In this document: piece after piece, positions 1-8,708 of the stretch
Layout of the letters: each line of letters starts with the position of its first letter
Numbering within the stretch: the first letter of the stretch is position 1
From: Rhodospirillales bacterium
GTDB lineage: Bacteria > Pseudomonadota > Alphaproteobacteria > Rhodospirillales_A > JACZKS01
DNA: 40,148 nt
Assembly (NCBI GenBank): GCA_018648445.1
Contig: JABGRG010000030.1
Coordinates: 1-40,148 of the forward strand
Direction of reading: 5' to 3'
Translations under genes and position numbers: made by a program
Notes under the pieces: generated by a model
Database searches by the model: none
Told to the model about the DNA's origin: nothing
What the model saw: the letters and a program-made list of their open reading frames with translations, nothing else

Positions 1-1
1 C

Positions 2-508
<507 letters not shown>

Positions 509-537
509 GCCAATTTACGCTGACCTGTTTTGCTAAG

Positions 538-574
538 AAGAGCCGTGCCTTTCGGGGCACGGCTCTTTCTTTTT
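538..574 (+). terminator. Rho-independent terminator of the groE operon
   Basis: A perfect 12-bp GC-rich stem (AAGAGCCGTGCC at 538-549 pairing with 556-567) encloses a 6-nt loop and is followed by TCTTTTT. It lies directly after groL. Confidence 0.93.
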
Positions 575-625
575 GTGCGCGCCCCGATATTATGCGCGCC
601 GACCGATTGACGAAAAGAACGGGAA

Positions 626-2482
626 TTGAGCAATCCGATGGTCCGTTACGCAGAGTATTTCATCAGCCACACGGGACAGATCACGTCTCTTATCTCGGTA
701 GGCGTGGTTTGGTTCGCCCTGTCCTTCATCGGCGGCATGGTCTGCGGGCGGGAACGCTTTCGCGAAGGTGATTTCATTTTCGGCTGGGCGCTGGTTTGTC
801 TGCTGTTCACCATCGGCGGCGTCTTCACCGGGCTTTCGTTCTCGATGATCGCCATGGGCTGTGGCGGGCTGGCCGTGGTTGGTGGCGGCGTGCTTTGGCG
901 GCGTGATCGAATGCCGGTATCCCCAGCCTGGGGACGGCTTTTGTTGCTGGCCGCGCCCTTACTGATATTGGTTTCCGGCGTCGTCGCCTCCCAGTGGGAT
1001 GAATTTTCCCATTGGCTGTCCAGTGCGCGTTTCTTGCTGGCAACTGACGGTTTCCCCAACGCTGCGAACCCCAATACCGGCGGCAGCTTTCCGGCCTATC
1101 CCTACGCCTGGCCGCTTGTAAGTTATCTTACGGGGCGCATCGGTGGAGGCTTGCTCGAAGCCACCGGACCGATGGTTAATGTTTTGCTGCTTCTCAGCTA
1201 TGGCCTGCTGGTCATGCGGCTGGTCGCCATCGGCCTCGGAAAATCCTGGAACCACGAAAAACTGGGCTGGAGCCTGTGCGCGCTTGGTGGACTGAGCGCC
1301 ATCGCCTTTAACCCGACCTTCGTGCAAAAGGTCGTTCTGACCGCCTATGCCGACACGTCCAGCGCCGTCGCACTTGGTTTCGCCACCGTATTGGCGTGGT
1401 TCATGCTGGAGGCGCAGGCGCGGGGCGAAGATGGGGCGGCCCGGCGCTTTTCATGGCAAGTCGGTCTGGCCCTCGTTCTTGTGGTCAATCTGAAACAATC
1501 GACGCTGGTTCTCTTCGTCGTTTTGGCATTCGCCGTCATTCTCATCGGGTTGCGCGATCCCAAAATCCGCATTGGTGATTTGGTCCGACTTTTGCCGGGA
1601 TTGCTGTTGCCGCCGCTGGTCATTTACGCAGTCTGGCGGTACCACGTGGCGACGGAACTGACCGGGCGCGAATTTTCCATTCGGCCCATGTCAGCCTGGG
1701 CCTTCGATATTTTGCCGCAAATCCTTAAGGCGATGGGCTATGTCGCCCTGAAAAAATCGCTGTATTTCGGGATCATGGTGATCGCCGCCGTAACGGGAAT
1801 ACTGGCATTGCTGCGTATGCGTACGTCCTTCGACCGGCTGGCGCTTCTCGCAGGAACCTTGTTCGGTGGCTACAACGCGTTCTTGCTATTTGCCTACCTC
1901 GCCGCCTTCAGCGGTCGCGAGGCGGAGCGGGCCGCATCCTACTGGCGCTACAACATGCATTTGGGCGCGGTGTGCGTCGCATTTGCCGCTTTTGGGCTGG
2001 CCATCTTGTGGCGCAAACATCTGACCGGACGGATCGATCCCGCCCGCCTGAAATGGATACCCATTGTTCTTCTGCTGGCCGCACCTTTCATTTTCGCCCA
2101 CAAGCTGAGGTTCGACACGAACCCGCCCGTTCCGCATTTCCGCGCCGTCGGCGCCGAGGTCACGGAGTTGCTTCCGAAGGGGTCGAAAGTCGTGGTCGTT
2201 GACCCGACCGGGACCGGGGAATCGGGCGTTATCACCAGATACGAAGGTGGCGGCAAAATCGAAGCCCCGGTCTTCATCAGCGCCTTCAGCCATCCGACCG
2301 CCGAAAATATCGGCAAGACTATCACCCGGGTCAATCCGGACTATGTGCTGGTGCACTCGGTGACGCCTGCCGTGCGCGAGGTGCTGGGCGCGCAACTGGA
2401 TGCCGGGCACTCAACCCTGCTCAAGCGCGATCCTTCTTCGACATGGGCCAACGTTAAATCCTGGCCGCGCGACGCCGATTAG
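626..2482 (+). CDS. Polytopic membrane protein, possible GT-C-type glycosyltransferase
   Basis: The product is a 618-residue inner-membrane protein with roughly a dozen hydrophobic segments between residues 15 and 490 and a soluble C-terminal domain of about 115 residues (approximately 500-618), probably periplasmic. I cannot assign it to a named family with certainty. The sequence SQWDEFSHW (122-130), in the loop after an early membrane segment, recalls the acidic motif in the first periplasmic loop of GT-C lipid-linked sugar transferases, and the following region is rich in aromatic and Pro residues (FPAYPYAWP). That similarity is inference. The start is uncertain: TTG at 626 gives MSNPMVRY, while ATG at 638 in the same frame is an alternative, and neither has an ideal ribosome-binding site. 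It is monocistronic and overlaps the convergent downstream dehydrogenase gene by 4 bp. Confidence 0.7.
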   Translation: MSNPMVRYAEYFISHTGQITSLISVGVVWFALSFIGGMVCGRERFREGDFIFGWALVCLLFTIGGVFTGLSFSMIAMGCGGLAVVGGGVLWRRDRMPVSPAWGRLLLLAAPLLILVSGVVASQWDEFSHWLSSARFLLATDGFPNAANPNTGGSFPAYPYAWPLVSYLTGRIGGGLLEATGPMVNVLLLLSYGLLVMRLVAIGLGKSWNHEKLGWSLCALGGLSAIAFNPTFVQKVVLTAYADTSSAVALGFATVLAWFMLEAQARGEDGAARRFSWQVGLALVLVVNLKQSTLVLFVVLAFAVILIGLRDPKIRIGDLVRLLPGLLLPPLVIYAVWRYHVATELTGREFSIRPMSAWAFDILPQILKAMGYVALKKSLYFGIMVIAAVTGILALLRMRTSFDRLALLAGTLFGGYNAFLLFAYLAAFSGREAERAASYWRYNMHLGAVCVAFAAFGLAILWRKHLTGRIDPARLKWIPIVLLLAAPFIFAHKLRFDTNPPVPHFRAVGAEVTELLPKGSKVVVVDPTGTGESGVITRYEGGGKIEAPVFISAFSHPTAENIGKTITRVNPDYVLVHSVTPAVREVLGAQLDAGHSTLLKRDPSSTWANVKSWPRDAD

Positions 2483-3366
2483 TCCAACTGAGAGTCGATG
2501 GCCTTGATGATTCCCGCCTGATCCAGTTTGGCTCCGCCATCTTCGATCAGCTTGTCCCACAGGCCCAGATTAAGGCGCGTTGAGGGAAGCTCGAGATCAT
2601 ATTCGGCACCCAGTTCCAGGGCCTGGGCCATATCCTTGCGCTGGATGGTGGCGTGCGCGCCGGGCGTATAGTCGCAATCGATCATGCGCTGGCCGTGCAC
2701 TTCCAGAATGCGCGACGCGGCAAAGCCCCCCATGAGGGCCTCGCGAACCTTCGCCGGATCGACACCGGCCCGGCGCGCAAGACTGATGGCTTCGGCGACG
2801 GCTCCGAGGGTCAGCCCGACGATCACCTGATTGGCCGCCTTCGCCACGTGTCCCGCGCCGATGCCGCCGATGTGGGTGACATTGCTTCCCAACACTTCGA
2901 ATATGGGTTTGGCCCGCGCGAACGCCGCGTCGGTTCCTCCGGCCATGATGCTTAGCGACCCGTCCCGTGCACCGATCTCACCGCCGGAAACGGGGCCATC
3001 AACATAATCGCTGCCGCCCTTGGTGACGGTCTCGGCAAAGCGCTTGGTGGCGCTGGCCAGGGTCGTCCCCATGTCGATAGCCAAACCGCCCGGAGCGAGA
3101 GCCTGAGCGACGCCATCCGTTCCCAGCACGACGGTCTCCACCGCCGCCGTATCGGTCACCATGAATAGGACGATTTCCGAGCGTGCAGCAACGTCGCCGG
3201 GACTGGACGCTGGGCTCGCGCCGTCGGCCGCCAGCGCCGCCAGCGCCTCTTGCGAAACGTCGTACGCAACGACGTTCGCACCCGCTGCAATCAGGTTGCG
3301 GCTCATCCACTTGCCCATCAGCCCGAGGCCGATAAAGCCGATCTTCTTGCCGGCGATTTCCGTCAT
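2479..3366 (-). CDS. NAD(P)-dependent beta-hydroxyacid dehydrogenase (3-hydroxyisobutyrate dehydrogenase family)
   Basis: A 295-residue cytoplasmic oxidoreductase of the 3-hydroxyisobutyrate dehydrogenase / tartronate semialdehyde reductase / GLYR family. The N-terminal Rossmann fold has GFIGLGLMG (10-18). The substrate-binding loop is DGPVSGG (123-129), and the catalytic lysine is Lys176 in GHVAKAANQ, followed by the all-alpha C-terminal domain. Length is normal for the family. The sequence does not decide the substrate: 3-hydroxyisobutyrate, tartronate semialdehyde or succinic semialdehyde are all possible. The start codon abuts the end of an inverted-repeat element whose terminal sequence contains GGGGAG ten bases upstream, the only evident ribosome-binding site. 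The gene stands alone and converges with the membrane-protein gene. Confidence 0.9.
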   Translation of the reverse strand: MTEIAGKKIGFIGLGLMGKWMSRNLIAAGANVVAYDVSQEALAALAADGASPASSPGDVAARSEIVLFMVTDTAAVETVVLGTDGVAQALAPGGLAIDMGTTLASATKRFAETVTKGGSDYVDGPVSGGEIGARDGSLSIMAGGTDAAFARAKPIFEVLGSNVTHIGGIGAGHVAKAANQVIVGLTLGAVAEAISLARRAGVDPAKVREALMGGFAASRILEVHGQRMIDCDYTPGAHATIQRKDMAQALELGAEYDLELPSTRLNLGLWDKLIEDGGAKLDQAGIIKAIDSQLD

Positions 3367-3630
3367 TAGAGCATATCTCCCCTATTCGGATTCACTGAGA
3401 TCGATATTCCAGTCCTCCCGTTAGGGGAGGGCGAGCAGGCGATGCGGATTCATCGGCAAGCGCTCTCGACGCGGCGGGAGGACTGGAATATCGACCGCAG
3501 GCGCCGCTTCCGGCCCGCCGGTCGGCGTCAGGCTCCGCTTGCGATGCGCCGACATCGCGGCGCGCATCCTTCCTTGCCGGCAAACCGGATGCGACGTCTC
3601 AGTGGGTCCGAATAGGGGAGACATGCTCTA
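3367..3630. repeat. 264-bp inverted-repeat (MITE/REP-like) element with nested palindromes
   Basis: The outer arms 3367-3400 and 3597-3630 are 34-bp inverted repeats with 3 mismatches, starting TAGAGCAT and containing CTATTCGGA. A second, perfect 20-bp inverted repeat is nested inside (3401-3420 with 3475-3494). A small hairpin CCTCCC/GGGGAGG lies at 3415-3430. No ORF of significance is inside. One end supplies the TAG stop codon of the TerB-like gene (3628-3630) and the other touches the ATG of the dehydrogenase gene (3364-3366). A solo copy of the terminal 24 bp is at 36922-36945. This fits a non-autonomous dispersed repeat of the kind common in alphaproteobacteria; I see no clear target-site duplication. 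Confidence 0.8.
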
Positions 3631-4047
3631 ATCTTCTTCCGGCGAATAGGTCGCGAAACGCGCGCTCGCACCACGTTCGATCCCGGCCGCCGCCAGCCGG
3701 TCGACGGCCAGTTCATGGCGCGCCATTTCCAGCAGGCGAAGCTCTTCCTGTTGGACATCGCCATCCACAACAACAACGTCGCAGGCCAAAGCATAGGCCG
3801 TTTCCCGCAGTTTCTTCGGCAACGATTCTTTGATGATACCGAAGGCTTTTTCGAGGCCGTTTTCATCGTCCAGCAGATCGGCGCACTTTCCGACCGTTGT
3901 GGGAAGTTCGTTGGGATCAAACCCCTCAAACACCGGGAGGTTGGAGATGATATGACCGATACGGCGAATTTCTTTGTCCGTCATTTCAGCATCGGAAGCC
4001 GAGGCAAGAACCATGGTGTAAATCAATGCGGTTTGGTAATCGATCAT
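3628..4047 (-). CDS. TerB-like (tellurite resistance TerB / DjlA N-domain) protein
   Basis: A small acidic helical protein of 139 residues belonging to the TerB-like family, recognised by the opening MIDYQTALIYTMVLASASDAEMTDKE and by the LACDVVVVDGDVQQEELRLLEMARHEL helix pair. TerB-like domains are metal-binding all-alpha modules of uncertain cellular role, and a single cytoplasmic copy without other ter genes says nothing about tellurite. The start was set at ATG 4047 because GAGG lies 5 bases upstream; an in-frame ATG at 4071 would add eight residues without a ribosome-binding site. The stop codon lies in the last bases of the 264-bp repeat, so the C-terminus (ATYSPEED) may have been trimmed or altered by that insertion. 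Confidence 0.8.
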   Translation of the reverse strand: MIDYQTALIYTMVLASASDAEMTDKEIRRIGHIISNLPVFEGFDPNELPTTVGKCADLLDDENGLEKAFGIIKESLPKKLRETAYALACDVVVVDGDVQQEELRLLEMARHELAVDRLAAAGIERGASARFATYSPEED

Positions 4048-4128
4048 TTGATCCTCGTTGCAAAAAAGCACCTACACAAATGTACTCCAATCCCGTCGGA
4101 AAACGTCAAGTTTTCTGGAAAAACGGGA

Positions 4129-6849
4129 TCATGATGTTTCTCGCAAAAACTCGTGAGTCAGACTTATGGCGTCGGCAAGGCCGATGCGCTCGATGGCAAC
4201 GCCTTCGGGAAAGGCCGAAGCAAAGCGCGACGGCATGGCGCGATCCAGCATGACGAAAACGCCATGATCGTCAGCGCGGCGTATTAAACGACCGTACGCC
4301 TGTTTAAGTTTGAGCCGCGTCAGCATGGCGTCATAGGCACTGCCGCCGAAGGCTTCCTTGCGGGCCCGGTGCAGAATCGTGGGACGCGGCCAGGGCACCC
4401 GGTCGAACACGATCAGACGCAATGAACGGCCCGGAACATCGACCCCGTCGCGAACGGCATCGGTTCCCAGCAAACACGTCTTTTCCTCGGCCCGGAAGAT
4501 GTCGATCAGCGTGCCCGTATCCATGGTGTCGATATGTTGGGACAGAAGTTTGTATCCGGCTTCATCCAGCGGCCCAGCGATGCGTTTATGAACCTCGCGC
4601 ATGCGCGCAATCGCCGTGAACAGGCCCAGTCCGCCGCCCCCGGCGGCCAGAAACAATTCGCGATAGGCCGCCGCCACCTGAGCGGCGTCATTGCGGTTGA
4701 CGTCGCCGACGACCAGAACCCGCGTCTGCGCCGGATAGTCGAAGGGCGACGCCACAGCGTCGCGCTCGACGCGCGCCTCCACATGATCAACACCGACGCG
4801 AATGTCCGCCGCCTTCCAGTCATCCTCCGTTTCCCCCGTCCCGTCGCGTAAGGAGGCTGACGTTACAAGCAGGCCGTGGGCCGGTTCGGCAACGGTCTGG
4901 GCAAAGGGGCGCATGGGGTCGATCCAGTGGCGGTGCATGCCGACGTCGATCTCGTAGCCGCCGCCGCGCTCGACAGCGAACCAATCAACAAATTCGTCGG
5001 GCTTGTCGCCTTGCAAGGCGGCGATCATGCCCCGCCGCTCCAGACTGCGGCACAGCGAATCGATCCGTCCCCGCTGCCCTGATTCCAGGGCGTCGGTTTC
5101 ATCATCCAGCTTCGCCGTTAGTCCCCGGATCAACGAAAGCATCGGCCGGGACAGACTTTGCAGGGCGGCATCAAGTGCGCCTGCTGCATCCATTAAGTCC
5201 GGAACCGGCGGCAACGGGTAAACTTCCAACCCATAAGCCGTGCCGCTCGAGGGGTCGCGGGCGAAAACCTGCTGACGAACAAGGGCGAGAAAGGCCTCAG
5301 TTGGCCCCTGCGCACCACCACCTGAGATGCGTTGCCGCCAGCTTATGGCGGGCAAGGACCGGGCGGCGGCCAGAATATCGTCCAGCGCCTCGCGCAGTTT
5401 TTCGTCGTCGCCGATCAGATCATCGAGGCGGGCCTTCAGGCCCCGGCTTCGCGACCGCCCGCGGGCCTCGGCCCCCAGCAGCCAGCGCCTAAGGTCTGCC
5501 GTCTCCATTCCCGAAAGATGGGCCGAAAACGCCGCGTCCGCCGCATCAAAAAGATGATGGCCTTCGTCGAAGACATAGCGGGTCGGAACGCTGGCCTCGT
5601 CGCCGCCGCCCATGGCTGCCTGGATCAGCACCAGCGCATGATTGGCAACGACGATTTCCGCGTTTCGCGCCCGCCGGATGGATCGTTCGACAAAACACTT
5701 TCGATAATGCGCGCAGCCGGAATAAACGCATTCGCCGCGTGTGTCGGTCAGATCGGTGGTCAGTCTCGGCCCCAGAAGATCGGCCAGCCATGCCGGGAAA
5801 TCGCCGCCCACCATATCGCCGTCGCGGCTGGCCAGAGCCCAGCGCGCCATCAGCCCCAAAGGAACGGCGTCGGCCCCGCCGGTCGGGGGAATTCGCGCCA
5901 CGGCTTCTTCCAGATTTAACAGGCAGAAATAGTTTTCACGGCCCTTGCGAATAACCACCTTGCGCGCTTTTTCATCCGGGTCCGTGTAGACCCGGTCCAA
6001 TTCGGCGTCCAACTGGCGTTGCAGGTTGCGCGTGAAAGTGCTGATCCACACGCTGGCTTCGTTTTTCTCGGCCCACACGCTGGCCGGGGCCAGATAGCCC
6101 AGGGTTTTTCCGACCCCGGTTCCGGCTTCCGCAATGACAAAATGCGGCTCTCCCGCATGGTCGCGCGCCCGAAACGCGCCCGCCGCCGCCGACGCGTACT
6201 CCGCCTGTTCGGGCCGGTCCTCGGCGCCCTCTCCCAGCAGCCTAACCAAGCGCCCGCGCGCCTCAACCGGTTCCACCGGCCAATCCCCGGCGGGCGCTTC
6301 CGGCGGACGTTCGGACCACTCGCGCAATCGCAGCCATACCCGAAGTCCGTTGACAAGGCCCCGCGAATGGGGCGCTTCGCCGGCCTGCAGGGCGGCCAGC
6401 ACGGCCCCTCCCCACAACCACCCCCCACGCGCCATGGGCCAGGCAACGGCCATGGCCGAGGGATCGCCCTTGCCGATATCTGCGAGCAAAAGGCGGGTCG
6501 CCGCGATCAGGGTTTCGGCTTCCTGTTCCAAATTGCCGGGAAGCGGCAGGCCAAGGGCTTCGGCCAACCCGCGTGGCGTCGGCAGGCAAAAGCGGGCCGG
6601 GCGGGCAAAAGCAAACAGCTCCAGCACATCATGGGCCTGCATCCCGCCGCAATTCAGCCGCCCGGCGGTGGCTCCCGCGTGACAGACCAGTGGTGGCGGA
6701 AAATCGGCAAGGCGAGCGGCGGCCTCTTTCGTGGAAAGCGTTTCAACCTCGCCGTCGGGAGATATCCAGGCAACAGCACGAAGCCCGGCGACCACTGTGG
6801 GAACTTCGGGAATACGGATACGGGCGGGAGTGTCGGAACCAGACGTCAT
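4129..6849 (-). CDS. ATP-dependent DNA helicase, DinG/XPD family
   Basis: A 906-residue superfamily 2 helicase with an iron-sulphur domain, probably 5'-3' and involved in DNA repair or R-loop/G-quadruplex removal. The Walker A motif is EAGTGVGKT (241-249). Four cysteines that would bind the [4Fe-4S] cluster are Cys309, Cys374, Cys379 and Cys385. The Walker B is the DEGH variant of DEAH (428-431). C-terminal helicase motifs include LRLIVFDRVPWPRP and the arginine-finger region QAYGRLIRRADDHGVFVMLDR. An N-terminal region of about 200 residues with no recognisable motif makes it longer than E. coli DinG or YoaA; this extension is usual in alphaproteobacterial members. ATG 6849 is preceded by a short gap shared with the divergent peptide-transport operon. 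Confidence 0.92.
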   Translation of the reverse strand: MTSGSDTPARIRIPEVPTVVAGLRAVAWISPDGEVETLSTKEAAARLADFPPPLVCHAGATAGRLNCGGMQAHDVLELFAFARPARFCLPTPRGLAEALGLPLPGNLEQEAETLIAATRLLLADIGKGDPSAMAVAWPMARGGWLWGGAVLAALQAGEAPHSRGLVNGLRVWLRLREWSERPPEAPAGDWPVEPVEARGRLVRLLGEGAEDRPEQAEYASAAAGAFRARDHAGEPHFVIAEAGTGVGKTLGYLAPASVWAEKNEASVWISTFTRNLQRQLDAELDRVYTDPDEKARKVVIRKGRENYFCLLNLEEAVARIPPTGGADAVPLGLMARWALASRDGDMVGGDFPAWLADLLGPRLTTDLTDTRGECVYSGCAHYRKCFVERSIRRARNAEIVVANHALVLIQAAMGGGDEASVPTRYVFDEGHHLFDAADAAFSAHLSGMETADLRRWLLGAEARGRSRSRGLKARLDDLIGDDEKLREALDDILAAARSLPAISWRQRISGGGAQGPTEAFLALVRQQVFARDPSSGTAYGLEVYPLPPVPDLMDAAGALDAALQSLSRPMLSLIRGLTAKLDDETDALESGQRGRIDSLCRSLERRGMIAALQGDKPDEFVDWFAVERGGGYEIDVGMHRHWIDPMRPFAQTVAEPAHGLLVTSASLRDGTGETEDDWKAADIRVGVDHVEARVERDAVASPFDYPAQTRVLVVGDVNRNDAAQVAAAYRELFLAAGGGGLGLFTAIARMREVHKRIAGPLDEAGYKLLSQHIDTMDTGTLIDIFRAEEKTCLLGTDAVRDGVDVPGRSLRLIVFDRVPWPRPTILHRARKEAFGGSAYDAMLTRLKLKQAYGRLIRRADDHGVFVMLDRAMPSRFASAFPEGVAIERIGLADAISLTHEFLRETS

Positions 6850-6938
6850 GCGACGCAGTATAGAGCCCCCATTTCAATCGGGCCACGCACGAATAGGACC
6901 GAGCGTTGACAACCCGCGAATGCGAATAATTCCGCGCA

Positions 6939-6967
6939 TTGACAATTCACCGTTTAAGGCCTTAGTT
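6939..6967 (+). promoter_or_regulatory. Probable sigma-70 promoter of the peptide ABC transporter operon
   Basis: TTGACA (6939-6944) is separated by 17 bp from TTAGTT (6962-6967), about 75 bp before the binding-protein start. Just upstream is an inverted repeat, AATGCG (6919-6924) with CGCATT (6935-6940), which overlaps the -35 and could be an operator. Assigned by eye. Confidence 0.4.
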
Positions 6968-7040
6968 ATCTCAACAAATAACACGTCTAAAGTGGGCGCT
7001 ATCGTGCGCCGATTCGAATGAATACAGGGAGTATCAAAAT

Positions 7041-8597
7041 ATGAACAAACGGTTTTTTGCATTGGCTACCGGTATCGCCGCCGCGATGATGATCGCAGGC
7101 GCTGCCCAGGCCAAAACCCTGAAGATGGCATATGACGCCGATCCGGTTTCGCTGGACCCGCACGAGCAGCTTTCCGGCGGCACCCTGCAACTTTCACATA
7201 TGATTTTCGATCCGCTGGTCCGCTGGAACAAGGATCATGGGATTGACGCCCGTCTGGCGAAAAGCTGGAAGCGCATCGACCCGCTGACCGTTCGCTTCGA
7301 ACTGAACAACGGGGTGAAATTCCACAGCGGTAATGAGCTGACTTCGACCGATGTGAAATGGACCTTCGATCGCCTAAAAGCCAGCCCCGATTTCAAGGGC
7401 TTGTTCACGATCTTCAAGGAATTGAAGGTGGTGGATGCCGATACCTTTGAATTGGTGACCACGGAACCTTTCCCGCTGGTTCTTAATCTGGCGACCTACA
7501 TCTTCCCGATGGATTCCAAATTCTATTCGGGCACGGATGCAAACGGCAAGGACAAGGGCGCCATCGTCAAACATGGCAACACCTTTGCATCGACCAACGT
7601 TTCGGGCACGGGTCCCTACATTGTGACCTCGCGTGAACAGGGCGTTCGCGTTGAATTCGAGCGTTTCGGCAGCTATTGGGACAAGAGCTCGCCCGGTAAC
7701 GCCGACAAGGTCATCCTGACCCCGATTAAGGAAGGCCCGACCCGCGTGGCCGCGCTGCTTTCCGGTGATGTCGATTTCATCGCGCCGGTTCCGCCGACCG
7801 ATCTTGATCGCATCAGCAAGGACAGCAAGATCGACCTGATCACCATGTCCGGTACGCGCATCATCACCTTCCAAATGAACCAGAAGCGCGTCGAAGCCTT
7901 CAAGAATGCGAAGGTCCGTCTGGCCATCGTCAATGCCATCAACAACACCGGCATTGTCAAAAAGATCATGAAGGGCTTCGGCACCCCTGCGGCGCAGAAC
8001 AGCCCCAAGGGCTACCTCGGCTACAACGAAATGCTGAAGCCGCGTTATGATCTGGGCACAGCCAAGAAACTGATGAAGGAAGCCGGTTACGAAAAGGGCT
8101 TCTCCATCACCATGATGGCGCCGAACAACCGCTACGTTAACGATTACAAAATCGCCGAAGCGGTTGCCTCCATGCTTTCCAAGATCAACATCAAGGTTGA
8201 CCTGACCACCATGCCCAAGGCCCAGTACTGGCCCAAGTTTGACGAGCAGGCTGCCGACATGATGATGATCGGCTGGCATTCGGATACCGAAGATTCGACG
8301 AATTTTTCGGAATTCCTGATGATGACACCGAACAAGGACACCGGCAAAGGCCAGTACAACAGCGGCAACTTCTCCAATGCCGAACTGGACAAGCTGACCC
8401 TGCAAAGCCAGGGAATGACCGACGAAGCCGCGCGCATCAAGGTGCTCAAGCGCATCGAAGGCATTGCCTACGAAGAAGCCGCCTTCGTTCCGCTGCACTG
8501 GCAGGATCTTGCCTGGGCCGCGAAGAAGGGCGTCGGCGCCGAGGCCATTCTTAACGTCATGAACTTCCCCTACATCGGGGATATCGTGATCAAGTAA
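7041..8597 (+). CDS. Peptide/oligopeptide ABC transporter, periplasmic substrate-binding protein (DppA/OppA family)
   Basis: A 518-residue SBP_bac_5 family protein that captures dipeptides, oligopeptides or related solutes in the periplasm. The signal peptide is residues 1-24 (positively charged start, hydrophobic core, AQA cleavage site). The mature N-terminus KTLKMAYDADPVSLDPHEQLSGG is typical, as is the FHSGNELTSTDVKWTFDRL region. It is followed by both permeases and both ATPases in the canonical order, so this is the first gene of a complete importer operon. AGGGAG about nine bases before ATG is the ribosome-binding site. A large hairpin between this gene and the permease could keep the binding protein in excess. 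The substrate cannot be told from sequence: dipeptides, nickel, glutathione or opine-type solutes all fall in this family. Confidence 0.93.
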   Translation: MNKRFFALATGIAAAMMIAGAAQAKTLKMAYDADPVSLDPHEQLSGGTLQLSHMIFDPLVRWNKDHGIDARLAKSWKRIDPLTVRFELNNGVKFHSGNELTSTDVKWTFDRLKASPDFKGLFTIFKELKVVDADTFELVTTEPFPLVLNLATYIFPMDSKFYSGTDANGKDKGAIVKHGNTFASTNVSGTGPYIVTSREQGVRVEFERFGSYWDKSSPGNADKVILTPIKEGPTRVAALLSGDVDFIAPVPPTDLDRISKDSKIDLITMSGTRIITFQMNQKRVEAFKNAKVRLAIVNAINNTGIVKKIMKGFGTPAAQNSPKGYLGYNEMLKPRYDLGTAKKLMKEAGYEKGFSITMMAPNNRYVNDYKIAEAVASMLSKINIKVDLTTMPKAQYWPKFDEQAADMMMIGWHSDTEDSTNFSEFLMMTPNKDTGKGQYNSGNFSNAELDKLTLQSQGMTDEAARIKVLKRIEGIAYEEAAFVPLHWQDLAWAAKKGVGAEAILNVMNFPYIGDIVIK

Positions 8598-8615
8598 GCG
8601 TACAAACATGCGTTA

Positions 8616-8656
8616 GACAAAAATGGGGCCGCCCTTGTGGCGGTCCCATGTTTGTC
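8616..8656 (+). terminator. Intercistronic hairpin (attenuator or mRNA stabiliser)
   Basis: An 11-bp stem, ATGGGGCCGCC (8623-8633) with 8639-8649 including one G-U pair, has a CTTGT loop and is extended by GACAAA/TTTGTC arms. There is no clean T-run, so it probably acts as a partial terminator or 3' stabiliser rather than a full stop. Confidence 0.6.
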
Positions 8657-8708
8657 ACCGACAGGGCCCTCCGGGGCTTGTCAAAGGAGATGAGTTATCG
8701 ACTATCTG

